Source: Endozoicomonas sp. NE40 (GTDB taxonomy: Bacteria; Pseudomonadota; Gammaproteobacteria; Pseudomonadales; Endozoicomonadaceae). Taken from it: a stretch of DNA of 64,000 bases. Shown piece by piece: positions 25,933-34,632 of this stretch. The position numbers were made by a program, and so were the translations under genes. Where the stretch lies: assembly GCF_040549045.1 (NCBI RefSeq), contig NZ_JBEWTB010000002.1, forward strand, positions 3,166,501 to 3,230,500, given 5' to 3'. Below the pieces are notes generated by a model that was not told the origin of the DNA, searched no databases, and saw only the letters and a list, made by a program, of their open reading frames with translations. The first letter of the stretch is position 1, and each line of letters opens with the position of its first letter.

Positions 25933-26807
25933 CCCCATTTCTCCTGACAGTGGTGGCAGTAGTCAATAAAATCTGGTAGCTGGGTCTCTCTGCCAAAACG
26001 CAGGGACTGATAGCGATGCAGCAGGGGATCATCGGTTGTCAGCTTGCCGGTGGGGTCTGCACCGGTGGTGACCATGAGCCATTGCCTGAGCGCTTCCCAG
26101 TCCATGCTGTCTGTCGCGCCTGCTTGTTCGGCAAGGTCTTTTGCAGAGAGCAACGGGCTGGAACCAACCAATGCCGGTTGTCTGCGCTGGCGAATAAACC
26201 AGGCTGAAGCCAGCACCACCAGTGCAGCCAGCGCCAGTAACAATGACAGATTGTAGGTTGATGCTTCCTGTCGTCCGGGCAGTTCGACAGTGTCCTGAAT
26301 GTCCACAGGGTCTTTGTCGAAAGAGGACAATACCTCAACAGGCAGTGATGGCGTTTGCATTTGCCAGTGTTCGGAACCCCGGAAAACATCCACTGTAAAG
26401 ACCGGGGTCTGGTGCTGGTCTGGTATCAGAAAGGCGGTGTCCATATACACGGTGTACTGCCACTGTCCGTCAACCCATCGTGGCAGCGCTGTATGACTGG
26501 TCAGCAGTTCCATCGCTCCCCAGTTCTGTTGTTGAGGGTTGAAAATAACCTCGACCCCTTCGTTGTAACGAGCGGTCAGAGCCAGCTCAATTTGCTGGCC
26601 GGCGGTGGTCACTTTGACAGAGGGTTCAAGATGGATCGTTGCAAGATGGGTCGTCGCCTGTTCTTCTTCTGCATAAGCAGAAAGGCTGCCTGACAATACG
26701 GCTAATACGAGAAGAGCGAGCAGCAGCGAAGAAACAAACGAAGAAACAAGCGATGTTCTGATTGTTTTAACCACCGGTTTCCCCTTCAATCCTGTCTCTG
26801 CGGGCAT
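25929..26807 (-). CDS. DUF4381 membrane protein of the bat operon
   Basis: The core has a signal-like N-terminus (SLVSSFVSSLLLALLVLAVLSGSLSAYA), a beta-rich periplasmic domain (about 150 residues), one transmembrane helix (LSLLLALAALVVLASAWFI) and a cytoplasmic DUF4381 tail ending near LPDFIDYCHHCQEKW. The start is uncertain: ATG 26807 overlaps the DUF58 gene by about 40 bp, and GTG 26774 would start nearer the signal segment. The stop overlaps batA (ATGA). DUF4381 proteins sit between DUF58 and BatA genes in many proteobacterial bat operons and are thought to be part of the membrane complex. Confidence 0.88.
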   Translation of the reverse strand: MPAETGLKGKPVVKTIRTSLVSSFVSSLLLALLVLAVLSGSLSAYAEEEQATTHLATIHLEPSVKVTTAGQQIELALTARYNEGVEVIFNPQQQNWGAMELLTSHTALPRWVDGQWQYTVYMDTAFLIPDQHQTPVFTVDVFRGSEHWQMQTPSLPVEVLSSFDKDPVDIQDTVELPGRQEASTYNLSLLLALAALVVLASAWFIRQRRQPALVGSSPLLSAKDLAEQAGATDSMDWEALRQWLMVTTGADPTGKLTTDDPLLHRYQSLRFGRETQLPDFIDYCHHCQEKWG

Positions 26808-27657
26808 GGAAAAACGACAGCAGTGTTTCCACCGGATCGTCACCGACGTTATGAACCAGCAGGTCAAGCCCCCACTGGGAAAAGGCCTGCTGGCGGTCTT
26901 TCAGGCGCTTGTCCATGCGACGGCTGAACAGTTTCTGTACCGACTGGCTTGCCAGGTCGAGCCAGCGGGTTTGTCCTGTTTCCGCGTCACGCAAATGGGT
27001 CAGGCCGCCACCGGTCAGTGTCGCCTCTCTCGGGTCGTCTACTGCGATGGCAATGACTTCATGATGACGCCCCAGCATGGCAAGGTTTTCCATATAACCT
27101 TCCATAAAGAAGTCTGAAATGACGACAATGATCGAACGCTTCAGCTTTAACTGGTTCAGGTGATCCAGTGATTCAACGACACAGGTAGAAGAGACCGTTT
27201 CAGGTTCTTCCAGTACTGATGACAGGCAACGCATTAACTGGTTACGACCTCTTGCAGGTGGCAGGAAGTCATCCATGCCGTCGCTGAACCTGAGCAGGCC
27301 AATGCGGTCGTTGCTGTCCAGTGCTGCTGTACCCAGCAGACCGCATAATTCTGCGGTTGCCATCTGGCGTCCACTGTCCTCGCTGGACCAGGCAAACGAC
27401 GGGGAATTATCGACGACAAAGATCAGGTTAATTTCCCGCTCTTCATGGAAGCGTTTGATATGAACCTGGCCGCTGCGTGCCGTAACATTCCAGTCAATGG
27501 TGCGAACGTCGTCGCCAGGGCAGTACGCCCTGACTTCGTCAAACTCCAGACCCTGACCTTTGAAAATCGAGCGATACTGCCCTGTCAGCAGGTGGTCAAC
27601 CCGGTGCTTGCAGAACAGCTGCAACTGATGCAGTCGCTGGGTTAAATGGTCGTGCAT
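26767..27657 (-). CDS. DUF58 (VWA-like) protein
   Basis: The 296-residue protein carries the DUF58 signature near residues 20-70 (GQYRSIFKGQGLEFDEVRAYCPGDD, RTIDWNVTARSG). This is followed by a VWA-like fold with VVDNSPSFAWSS, which is close to a MIDAS motif, and VVISDFF. It has no signal peptide or transmembrane helix, so it is cytoplasmic. DUF58 proteins are the usual partners of MoxR ATPases and the two genes are nearly contiguous here (one base between them). A role in MoxR-dependent assembly of another complex is inferred from family knowledge. Confidence 0.93.
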   Translation of the reverse strand: MHDHLTQRLHQLQLFCKHRVDHLLTGQYRSIFKGQGLEFDEVRAYCPGDDVRTIDWNVTARSGQVHIKRFHEEREINLIFVVDNSPSFAWSSEDSGRQMATAELCGLLGTAALDSNDRIGLLRFSDGMDDFLPPARGRNQLMRCLSSVLEEPETVSSTCVVESLDHLNQLKLKRSIIVVISDFFMEGYMENLAMLGRHHEVIAIAVDDPREATLTGGGLTHLRDAETGQTRWLDLASQSVQKLFSRRMDKRLKDRQQAFSQWGLDLLVHNVGDDPVETLLSFFHARRDRIEGETGG

Positions 27658-27658
27658 A

Positions 27659-28639
27659 TCAGTTCGGGATGGTCACTCGCTCAAGCATCTGTTCGATCAG
27701 GGTTTCCGAGGTAATCCCACGGGCTTCTGCCTTGTAGCTCAGGGCAATACGATGACGCAGAATGTCTGGTGCCAGACTGCGAATGTCTTCAGGCAGAACA
27801 TGGTCGCGCCCCTGAATCACGGCAGCGGCCCGGGCAGCCAGTGCCAGGTTGATGGTGGCTCGTGGCGAGGCGCCAAAACGAATCAGGTCAGCCATCTCCA
27901 GGCCGTAGTCCTCAGGGGATCGGGTCGCCGTGATCAGGTGAACAATGTATTTTTCAAGGCTCGGGTCCATGTGAACGTGCTCAATCCGGGCGGACAGCGC
28001 TTCCAGGTCTTCTCTGGTCAGTACACTGTTCACATCCACCTTTGTTTTTGGGCGGGACATACGACGCATTACTTCCAGCTCTTCATCAAAAGCCGGGTAA
28101 TCCACTTTCAGCTTGAACATGAAACGGTCTACCTGTGCCTCTGGCAGTGGATAAGTACCTTCCTGTTCGACCGGGTTTTGTGTAGCCAGAACCAGGAACG
28201 GATGAGGCAGGGGGCTGATATCTTTACCAAGGGTGACCTGCTTTTCCTGCATCGCTTCGAGCAGGGCAGACTGAACCTTGGCAGGGGAACGGTTGATTTC
28301 GTCCGCTAAAACGATGTTGGCAAAGATCGGGCCTTTTTCAGCCGTAAACTCACCGGTTGACGGGTTGTAAATCAGGGTGCCGGTCACGTCGCCGGGCAGC
28401 AGGTCCGGGGTAAACTGAATTCGGCTGAAATCCAGTCCCAGGGCTTTGGACAGGGTATTAACCGTCAGGGTTTTTGCCAGTCCCGGAATACCTTCGATCA
28501 GTACATGGCTTTTGCACAGCAGGGCAAGAATAAGACGATCGACCAGGTCTTCCTGGCCAACGATGACTTTAGCCACTTCTTTACGAAGAATGGCGACTTT
28601 TTTTAAAGCCTCAACAGGCTGGCTAACGACGACTGACAT
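27659..28639 (-). CDS. MoxR-family AAA+ ATPase
   Basis: The 326-residue cytoplasmic ATPase has Walker A GIPGLAKT (residues 50-57), Walker B VLADEINR, sensor 1 LATQNP and an arginine-rich C-terminal lid (HRIALSYKAEARGI). It is the first gene of the seven-gene MoxR-DUF58-DUF4381-BatA-BatB/C-BatD-BatE operon. MoxR ATPases act as chaperones that insert cofactors or activate partner proteins. Closely spaced and overlapping stops and starts downstream show that the operon is translated as a unit. It is preceded by a 400-bp AT-rich region. Confidence 0.96.
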   Translation of the reverse strand: MSVVVSQPVEALKKVAILRKEVAKVIVGQEDLVDRLILALLCKSHVLIEGIPGLAKTLTVNTLSKALGLDFSRIQFTPDLLPGDVTGTLIYNPSTGEFTAEKGPIFANIVLADEINRSPAKVQSALLEAMQEKQVTLGKDISPLPHPFLVLATQNPVEQEGTYPLPEAQVDRFMFKLKVDYPAFDEELEVMRRMSRPKTKVDVNSVLTREDLEALSARIEHVHMDPSLEKYIVHLITATRSPEDYGLEMADLIRFGASPRATINLALAARAAAVIQGRDHVLPEDIRSLAPDILRHRIALSYKAEARGITSETLIEQMLERVTIPN

Positions 28640-29041
28640 ACGATTATTTTCTGGATTTTAAATGTGTTGATTACTGGCTGCTTTTAATAGCGGCTGAAGT
28701 TGAATGATTTTGTTACATAACGTTTAATTAAGAAACAAAATAGACATCAGAGATGAATGAATTGTCTCAAAGAATGACAGGTATAAAAAGCAAAGAGGTA
28801 TTGATTTGAATCAAGTTAATAATCATTAGCTTTAAAAAACAAATAACCAATTAATTGAATTGATACTGGTTATTAATTCAGGTTATTTTTTTTAATTTAT
28901 CAATTTTATTAAAGACAGTATTTGAACGAATTAAATAATGATTGTTGTTTTAATTTAGTCATTAATGGAGAGGTTAATGAAAAGTAAGTTCAGCTAATCG
29001 CCATAAGCGGTTAGCTGATTACACTTTTTGAGCTTTTACGT
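28640..29041. other. 400-bp AT-rich intergenic region
   Basis: No gene of normal size. It holds the promoter side of the MoxR/bat operon (minus) and the end of the C_GCAxxG_C_C gene (minus). Near its right end a strong GGAGAGG site precedes a six-codon frame (28979, MKSKFS-stop) that runs directly into the hairpin at 28991, on the plus strand. This could be a short RNA or chance. Confidence 0.4.
28991..29030. terminator. hairpin terminator, probably bidirectional
   Basis: TCAGCTAA (28991-28998) pairs with TTAGCTGA (29012-29019), with an inner CGC/GCG pair and loop CATAA. On the plus strand CTTTTT follows six bases later. On the minus strand it lies just after the stop of the 29042 gene. Confidence 0.65.
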
Positions 29042-29698
29042 TTAAGGCAGAAGTTTATTTTTTAGTCGTGTTGCCAGAGAACTGAAAGCTGATGGCTTTT
29101 GATGCCTGCTTGTTTTTTGCACATCTGACGGGCAGTCACTGCAATCTGACAGTGCCTTGTCGGCGGGCTCAGTAATGCCATGTTCAATCAGGTCAACAAC
29201 ATCGGCTGCAACCTCTCCCGTCAGTCGTATGCATTGTCTGATATGCTCCCTTGAACCAAACTCCACATGTTTGATGAGCTTTCGACAACAGGTTGAACCG
29301 TTACGTTTCTGAAACCGGTCGTGCAGTTCGGACGACAGTGGAAATATATCATCCGATAGTTTTTCCCCTTTCTGTTCCCGTCCATGCTCCAGACCCAGCG
29401 CCATAACCCCACCGGCGACTGCACCACACAGGCAGCCTGACATACCAATGCCGACCGGAAAGCCGGATGCCATTTTCACCATACGAGGGTCAGCGGGTTG
29501 CCCGAGGTGGTCGTTAACGGTGGTGAAAACGGCTTCTGAACAGAGAAACTGGCGTTTTCTATACAGTGTTTCTGCTTTTTTTCGAGCGGTTTCACTGATG
29601 TCATCGTACTGACGCATACGTTCAAGACGACGGTCTTCGATCGCCTGCTCACGTTTTGAGAGTGATGAGGCTGGTTTGTGTTTTTTTGGCAAAGGCAT
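29042..29698 (-). CDS. C_GCAxxG_C_C family redox protein
   Basis: This 218-residue protein has a basic N-terminal helix, then CSEAVFTTVNDHLG and, after about 30 residues, GMSGCLCGAVAGGVMALGL. That matches the spaced Cys pattern of the C_GCAxxG_C_C family, with the GCAxxG box read as GCLCGAVAGG. Further Cys residues occur at STCCRKL, RQC and SDCSDC. Family members are probably metal or redox proteins and their genes often sit beside selenium-metabolism genes. Here it is divergent from yedF, with 228 bp between them. The C-terminal extension of about 60 residues is longer than usual and poorly conserved in appearance. Confidence 0.75.
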   Translation of the reverse strand: MPLPKKHKPASSLSKREQAIEDRRLERMRQYDDISETARKKAETLYRKRQFLCSEAVFTTVNDHLGQPADPRMVKMASGFPVGIGMSGCLCGAVAGGVMALGLEHGREQKGEKLSDDIFPLSSELHDRFQKRNGSTCCRKLIKHVEFGSREHIRQCIRLTGEVAADVVDLIEHGITEPADKALSDCSDCPSDVQKTSRHQKPSAFSSLATRLKNKLLP

Positions 29699-29926
29699 AG
29701 TTTACTCCACGGGCTATCAGGACCCGCGCTACGTTCAACAGGTAGCAAATCCGGAAATTTTTCATATTAAGTACGACTATTGTTGTATTCAAATGCAAAG
29801 AGCGTTTTGACCGGATAATACCTATCAGGTTGCGCATTTTTCCTATATCTCAGCATTTTGACTTTGCCTCAGAATGATCTCTTCATTTATACGCTGTCTA
29901 TTGAACACAGCTGAACTGAGGTTTTC

Positions 29927-30589
29927 ATGCAACACCAACACACTCTGGATGCCCGGGGCCTGCTCTGCCCACAACCTTTGATACAAACCCGCCGTCTGTT
30001 AAAAACTTTGCAGGAGGGTGAGTATTTTCAGGTGATTGTGGATAATGAGATAGCTCACCTGAACCTGATGACTTTTTTTGAAGATCAGGGTATGAATCCG
30101 GAGTATGTTGCTGAATCGGGCGAGTGGGTGATCACTGCGACCTGCCAGACTTCTGGCAGACAGTCTGGTACTAAAGAAAACACTGCCGGGGATGACGTTA
30201 CCCCGGTCACAAAAAATACACAGCCGCCAGCCCGGAACTCTGATGATCTTGCTTCTGATTATATAGTTGTACTGAACAGCGACCGTATGGGGCTGGGGAA
30301 TGACGACCTTGGTAGCATACTGATTAAAGGTTACCTGAACACTCTGAAAGAAATTGAGCGCAAACCATCGACCATTATTCTGTACAACGGCGGAGCCCGG
30401 CTGGCAGCGGAAGGTTCGGGCGCTGATTCTGCGTTGCAGGCGCTTGAGGCTCTGTCGGTTGATATTATTGTCTGTGGTGCCTGTGTTGACTTCTTTGAGT
30501 TACAGGGGAAGCTTGCAGCGGGTCGTATTTCCAATATGTATGAAATTGCGGAAAAAATCGCCGCCGCTGGTCATGTGGTGTACCCATGA
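29927..30589 (+). CDS. yedF: selenium metabolism protein YedF (TusA-DsrE fusion)
   Basis: The 220-residue protein has an N-terminal TusA/SirA domain (LDARGLLCPQPLIQTRRLL, with the persulfide-type Cys14 in a CPxP motif). A polar linker (about 80-105) leads to a C-terminal DsrE-like domain containing GACVDFF. This combination matches the sulfurtransferase-like selenium metabolism protein YedF. It is thought to carry selenium or sulfur between a desulfurase and acceptors. Its stop overlaps the next start (ATGA), and the following genes are cysteine desulfurase, DUF3343 and selD, the standard cluster. Confidence 0.92.
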   Translation: MQHQHTLDARGLLCPQPLIQTRRLLKTLQEGEYFQVIVDNEIAHLNLMTFFEDQGMNPEYVAESGEWVITATCQTSGRQSGTKENTAGDDVTPVTKNTQPPARNSDDLASDYIVVLNSDRMGLGNDDLGSILIKGYLNTLKEIERKPSTIILYNGGARLAAEGSGADSALQALEALSVDIIVCGACVDFFELQGKLAAGRISNMYEIAEKIAAAGHVVYP

Positions 30590-31734
30590 ACAGTGCTGAC
30601 CCTTTAACCTACTTTGATAACAGTGCTACCAGTTTTCCCAAGCCAGTGGAAGTCACAGAAGCGATCAGGCACTACCTTTCAGAGATGGGAGGCAGCTATG
30701 GTCGTTCATCCCATGCCAGGGCTTTTGAGTCCAGCTCTGTCGTTGAAGAGTGTCGTGAAAAGCTGGCAGGCATGATGAATATAGAACAGGTTGAGAACCT
30801 GTGTTTTGCCAGTAATGCGACACATGCCGCTAATACGGTGTTACTGGGTTTCTCTTTTCCTGAGGGGGCTGAAGTACTGGTATCGCCACTGGAGCATAAT
30901 GCAGTGGCCCGCCCCCTGGCGATGCTGGAACAACAGGGACGAATCTCTTTAAAAACTCTGCCGGCAGGCAGGGATGGTCGGGTTATTCCGGAACAGATAA
31001 GCGATCTGGTCAACAGCAGTACGGCGCTGGTGGTGGTAAACCATCAAAGTAATGTGAACGGTGTGATTCAGCCCGTTACCAGTATAAAAGAGGCGGCTGG
31101 TGAGGTGCCTTTGTTGGTGGATGCTTCCCAGTCTCTGGGGAAATGTCCGGTGCATGTGGATCAGTGGGGTATTGATTACCTGATTTTCACCGGACACAAA
31201 GCCTTGCTGGGGCCAACCGGTACCGGCGGATTTTATATTCGTGAGCCTAACTCTATAAAGCCACTGTTGCTGGGTGGTACGGGCAGCAACAGCGAACACC
31301 TTGATATGCCAACGGTAATGCCGGATCGCTTTGAAGCTGGCACACCGAATATTGCGGGCATTTTTGGTTTGCTGGCGGCACTGGAACATGCCCCGGAACC
31401 ACGACACAGTCGTGAAGATTTTCTTACGCTGCTGGAGAATATTCAGGGTATTGATGGTTTTACTGTTAACAGGGCGATAAACGCTGAAGCCCAGGGCGAA
31501 GTGATATCCTTAACCCACAATGCGCTGGACGCTGCTACGCTGTCGTGGCATCTGGAAAAACAGTTCGGTATCAGCTCCCGTTCCGGTCTGCACTGTTCGC
31601 CACTGGCGCATCAGCACCTGGGAACCTACCCTGAAGGCACCTGTCGACTGTCGCCTTCTGTTTATCATTCGCCAGACGATTTTGCTTATTTGTTGGATGC
31701 TTTAAGAAGCATTACGATGGAGGTGGCTGCATGA
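30586..31734 (+). CDS. cysteine desulfurase / selenocysteine lyase-like PLP enzyme
   Basis: The 382-residue class V aminotransferase-fold protein has PLP-binding Lys205 in FTGHKALLGPTGTGG and the substrate-attacking Cys337 in SRSGLHCSP. It matches the cysteine desulfurase subgroup that co-occurs with YedF and SelD rather than housekeeping IscS. It would release sulfur or selenium from cysteine or selenocysteine and pass it to YedF or the DUF3343 carrier. Both ends overlap neighbours by ATGA, showing tight translational coupling within the selenium operon. Confidence 0.9.
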   Translation: MNSADPLTYFDNSATSFPKPVEVTEAIRHYLSEMGGSYGRSSHARAFESSSVVEECREKLAGMMNIEQVENLCFASNATHAANTVLLGFSFPEGAEVLVSPLEHNAVARPLAMLEQQGRISLKTLPAGRDGRVIPEQISDLVNSSTALVVVNHQSNVNGVIQPVTSIKEAAGEVPLLVDASQSLGKCPVHVDQWGIDYLIFTGHKALLGPTGTGGFYIREPNSIKPLLLGGTGSNSEHLDMPTVMPDRFEAGTPNIAGIFGLLAALEHAPEPRHSREDFLTLLENIQGIDGFTVNRAINAEAQGEVISLTHNALDAATLSWHLEKQFGISSRSGLHCSPLAHQHLGTYPEGTCRLSPSVYHSPDDFAYLLDALRSITMEVAA

Positions 31735-31946
31735 AGCGGGCATTTATTCTGCTGAAAAATATGCGTGCTGCCATTAAGGCTGAAGCCTGGTGCCGGGAGC
31801 AGGGCGTTGCCTGCGAAGTGGTTCCCGTACCCCGGCAGTTATCTTCAGAATGTGGCATGTGCCTTGAAATTGATAACAACCATGCCGACACTGTGCAGCA
31901 ACAATTGCAATCCGCAGGTTTTATTTTGACGCTTGCCCGCATATAA
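31731..31946 (+). CDS. DUF3343 putative Se/S carrier protein
   Basis: A 71-residue protein. It has the family core: a hydrophobic N-terminal strand (KRAFILLKNMRAAIKAEAWC), then VPVPRQLSSECGMCLEI with the conserved CGxC pair. DUF3343 proteins are annotated as putative selenium/sulfur carriers and are nearly always found with YedF and SelD. It overlaps the desulfurase gene by ATGA and is 12 bp before the selD start, so it is part of the same transcript. Confidence 0.9.
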   Translation: MKRAFILLKNMRAAIKAEAWCREQGVACEVVPVPRQLSSECGMCLEIDNNHADTVQQQLQSAGFILTLARI

Positions 31947-31958
31947 GGCGTATGATTG

Positions 31959-33068
31959 ATGTCTGAAACTACTTCTGAAACAACGCATGAAACCCTTCAC
32001 GAGACTCTTCATAAAACGAGAGCTGAACCGGCCATTGATTTGCTGAAAACTGTAGAGTATGGCGGTTGTTCAGCCAAACTCTCACCGACAGAACTGGCTG
32101 GCATACTGGATAAACTGAACTTTCCAGCTCATCCCGACCTGCTGGTGGATGTTTCGACCCATGATGATGCCGGTGTTTACCGGATCAACGATGAAACCGC
32201 TTTGATCTTTACCACCGATTTCTTCCCCCCTGTGTGCAGTGACCCACAGGAGTTTGGCGAAATAGCGGCTGCCAATGCCCTGAGCGATGTGTTTGCCATG
32301 GGCGGCAACGCCCTGATGGTGCTGAACCTGATGATGTACTCGACTAAAGATTTGCCGGTCGAAGGGTTTGCTCAGATTCTGCAGGGTGGGCAGAACAAAG
32401 TCATGGAAGCGGGGGCGCTGGTCGTCGGTGGACACACTATTGAAGACCATCCACCCAAGTTTGGCCTGGCCGTCATTGGTACGATTCACCCCGATAAAAT
32501 TGTCAGCAACAGCGCTGCTCGTCCGGGGGATAAGTTGATTCTGACCAAGCCGCTTGGTACTGGCGCGTTAATTGCGGGTCAACGGGAGCAGCTTGCCAGC
32601 CGTGAAGCCTATCAGCAGGCGCTGAAACAGATGAAACTGTTGAATAAAACCGCAGCGGATATCATGGTGAAATACGGCGCTCGTTGTGCAACTGATGTCA
32701 CGGGTTTCGGCCTGTTGGGTCATGGTCGTGAAATTGCCAAAGGCAGCGGTGTGACGCTGAGAATTGATACAGAAAGTCTGCCGTTGCTCGACGAAGCCTA
32801 TGAGCTGTTTGATGATGGTTGTATTCCGGGAGCTGCCTTCCGTAACCTGCATTATGTCGGCAAAGACGTTCAGTTCAAGTCGGGTATTGATTACAACCTT
32901 AAAATGCTCACCTGCGACGCCCAGACATCGGGCGGGCTGCTGATCTGCGCCCCGGCTGAAACCGCTGAAGCCATGCTGGCTGACCTCAGGGCTACGGGAT
33001 TGCACGACCAGGCTGCAATGATTGGTGAAGTGCTGCCAAGGATGGATGTTGCCCTTCTGCTGGAGTAA
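31959..33068 (+). CDS. selD: selenide, water dikinase (selenophosphate synthetase)
   Basis: ATG 31959 is preferred over the in-frame TTG one codon upstream. The protein (369 aa) has an unusual Thr/His/Glu-rich N-terminus (SETTSETTHETLHETLHKT) before the catalytic motif GGCSAK, in which Cys37 and Lys40 correspond to Cys17 and Lys20 of E. coli SelD. ATP-binding features include the Asp-rich HDDAGVY, TTDFFPP, ANALSDVFAMGG and GGHTIEDHPPKFG. It makes selenophosphate from selenide and ATP. No SelA, SelB or tRNA-Sec is present in this window. Together with YedF and DUF3343 the context suggests the labile-selenium cofactor use rather than selenocysteine insertion. Confidence 0.96.
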   Translation: MSETTSETTHETLHETLHKTRAEPAIDLLKTVEYGGCSAKLSPTELAGILDKLNFPAHPDLLVDVSTHDDAGVYRINDETALIFTTDFFPPVCSDPQEFGEIAAANALSDVFAMGGNALMVLNLMMYSTKDLPVEGFAQILQGGQNKVMEAGALVVGGHTIEDHPPKFGLAVIGTIHPDKIVSNSAARPGDKLILTKPLGTGALIAGQREQLASREAYQQALKQMKLLNKTAADIMVKYGARCATDVTGFGLLGHGREIAKGSGVTLRIDTESLPLLDEAYELFDDGCIPGAAFRNLHYVGKDVQFKSGIDYNLKMLTCDAQTSGGLLICAPAETAEAMLADLRATGLHDQAAMIGEVLPRMDVALLLE

Positions 33069-33112
33069 TGTGGGCCTTGAATAGTTGGTTCCTGATTCAG
33101 GGGTCCTGAGCC

Positions 33113-33754
33113 ATGCCTGTACCGCTTTCAAAAGAAACCCTGGATAAGATGCATTCCAGGGTTTTAAATGGGAAATTAAAGCTGTTTACGTACGACCGAT
33201 TTGGCTTTGATGTTCAAAATCTCATCATTCTCGCTCATGGAGGTGCTCACAACCAGAATGGGCTTCCCTGTGCTATTCAGCGTTTAATGGGAACCTATTA
33301 TTTTAAAAGCCCCGTATGGACGACGTTATTCTTCTACTCCCCACATGGTACTGTCACTTTCGGAGGCCTGCTTTCATTCATGGATGGTACGTACCGGCCC
33401 TTTGAGGCCTATATTCCCGGAGAGCCTGTCATCAATTATGCGCTGTTTCACAGTGTCGATCAGCGGCCATCAGGCAGCGATGAACATATTCAGTTCTGTC
33501 TCTACCAGAGTCGTTGTGGTTCAGGGCCGGATTTCATTCATCACCCGTTTCGTATTTTCGACATTGTTACTGTGGAACCGTCAGGATCATGGGGCATATC
33601 CCTTAAAGACGTACTCGACACTCTGTTCCTGACAGGAAATCTGTACCCCAGAGTCCATTGCACATTCTGTCGCAACGAGTATCGAACAGAAAAACGTTAC
33701 TATGAGCCGACTTATGATTACATGAAGAGATACCGTGTTACTCATCCCCTTTAG
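33113..33754 (+). CDS. unknown protein, possibly putative adhesin Stv-type domain
   Basis: A 213-residue protein without signal peptide. It contains LIILAHGGAHNQNG and later TLFFYSPHGTVTF. This HGG...FYSPHG pattern is what I recall from Stv-type putative adhesin domains, but I am not certain. A Cys pair (HCTFCRNEY) lies near the C-terminus and could bind a metal. It starts 45 bp after selD and may be on the same transcript, although no selenium role is known. A GC-rich hairpin (GTTACTC/GAGTAAC arms, 33736-33764) covers its stop codon. Confidence 0.55.
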   Translation: MPVPLSKETLDKMHSRVLNGKLKLFTYDRFGFDVQNLIILAHGGAHNQNGLPCAIQRLMGTYYFKSPVWTTLFFYSPHGTVTFGGLLSFMDGTYRPFEAYIPGEPVINYALFHSVDQRPSGSDEHIQFCLYQSRCGSGPDFIHHPFRIFDIVTVEPSGSWGISLKDVLDTLFLTGNLYPRVHCTFCRNEYRTEKRYYEPTYDYMKRYRVTHPL

Positions 33755-33827
33755 GGGGAGTAACGTTGAGGAGGCTTATAGGGTTGTTACCGCTTGGCTG
33801 TAGTGGTTATTTCCGCAGGGGATCTGT

Positions 33828-34445
33828 ATGTTTTTTGATGCCATAAAAACAGCTGACAATACTGAGTTCAAACATGAAGCATCCGGTATGGTATTTAAAT
33901 ACAGTCGTTCCAGTGCAGAAGATTTCCTGAGTCTGAAGCTTTTTGAGAAAACTGCAGCTGAGGAAGTCGGATTCGCTTTCGTTGAGTACCGAAAAGGCCG
34001 TCTCCTGGATAACTGGTCTTATCTAGAGTATGACAACCCGAAATATCCGGAAGGCACTTATGGTTTGCGGTCAATGGAGGTCTCCAGGCCCTTCCGTAAT
34101 AAGTCTCTTGGAGTGTTATTGCTGTTTATAGCGGCTGGTGAGGTTCATATTAACACCGGTACGCACTTATATCTGGTTAACCCGCTTACAAAGGCTTTGG
34201 GATTTTATATTCAGTTTGGCTTTCATCCTGAGCCTCGCGCTGTGGAAGGAAGGCGAGAGCACAGACTTAGCCATCTGAGGCCGGGTTACCACCCTGATGC
34301 CGACTATATTTTTGCGGAAAAAATTGCGATGACCAGAAATTACCTTGTCTGGCGAGGTGACATTAATATAAGTCTGAGTCTCCTTACGAAAAAAGTAACC
34401 TCCCGTTTTTCATTTTCAAATCCCTATGCAGAATCAGAAATTTAA
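33828..34445 (+). CDS. GNAT-fold acetyltransferase-like protein
   Basis: The 205-residue protein has the GNAT signature order: a beta strand ending in YGLRSMEVSRPFRNKSLGVLLLFIAAGE, which corresponds to the acetyl-CoA binding R/Q-x-x-G/A region, then a helix and LTKALGFYIQFGFHPEP near the end, equivalent to the final AxxxYxxxGF element. The N-terminal 60 and C-terminal 40 residues are unlike common families. It follows the unknown gene at 33113 by 73 bp. The substrate is unknown. Confidence 0.55.
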   Translation: MFFDAIKTADNTEFKHEASGMVFKYSRSSAEDFLSLKLFEKTAAEEVGFAFVEYRKGRLLDNWSYLEYDNPKYPEGTYGLRSMEVSRPFRNKSLGVLLLFIAAGEVHINTGTHLYLVNPLTKALGFYIQFGFHPEPRAVEGRREHRLSHLRPGYHPDADYIFAEKIAMTRNYLVWRGDINISLSLLTKKVTSRFSFSNPYAESEI

Positions 34446-34577
34446 CCAACTACCGTCGTCAGAAAGTTTGATATAAGCCCATGACCCGGCAAATTCAGTT
34501 TGCTAATCTCTTTACTTCGATTTGGTAGATCAACACGAAAGTCACTGCCATGTACCTGTAATTATAAATGTAACTAC

Positions 34578-34612
34578 GGGCGCATGGTCGGGTTTTTACA
34601 CGACATTCGCCC
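34578..34612 (+). promoter_or_regulatory. structured 5' leader upstream of 8-oxoguanine deaminase
   Basis: GGGCG (34578-34582) pairs with CGCCC (34608-34612) and, inside, GTCG (34587-34590) pairs with CGAC (34601-34604). The internal loops are CATG and ATT and the terminal loop is rich in T. It lies just before the deaminase start at 34633. A purine-sensing RNA is possible because the downstream genes handle oxidised purines, but I cannot match it to a known riboswitch class. Confidence 0.4.
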
Positions 34613-34632
34613 TAATAATGTGAGCGTATGTT

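Noticed and set aside
23189..28639. The MoxR/Bat operon as a novel system
   Set aside because: Gene content and order match the known aerotolerance-type operons; only the batE repeat is unusual.
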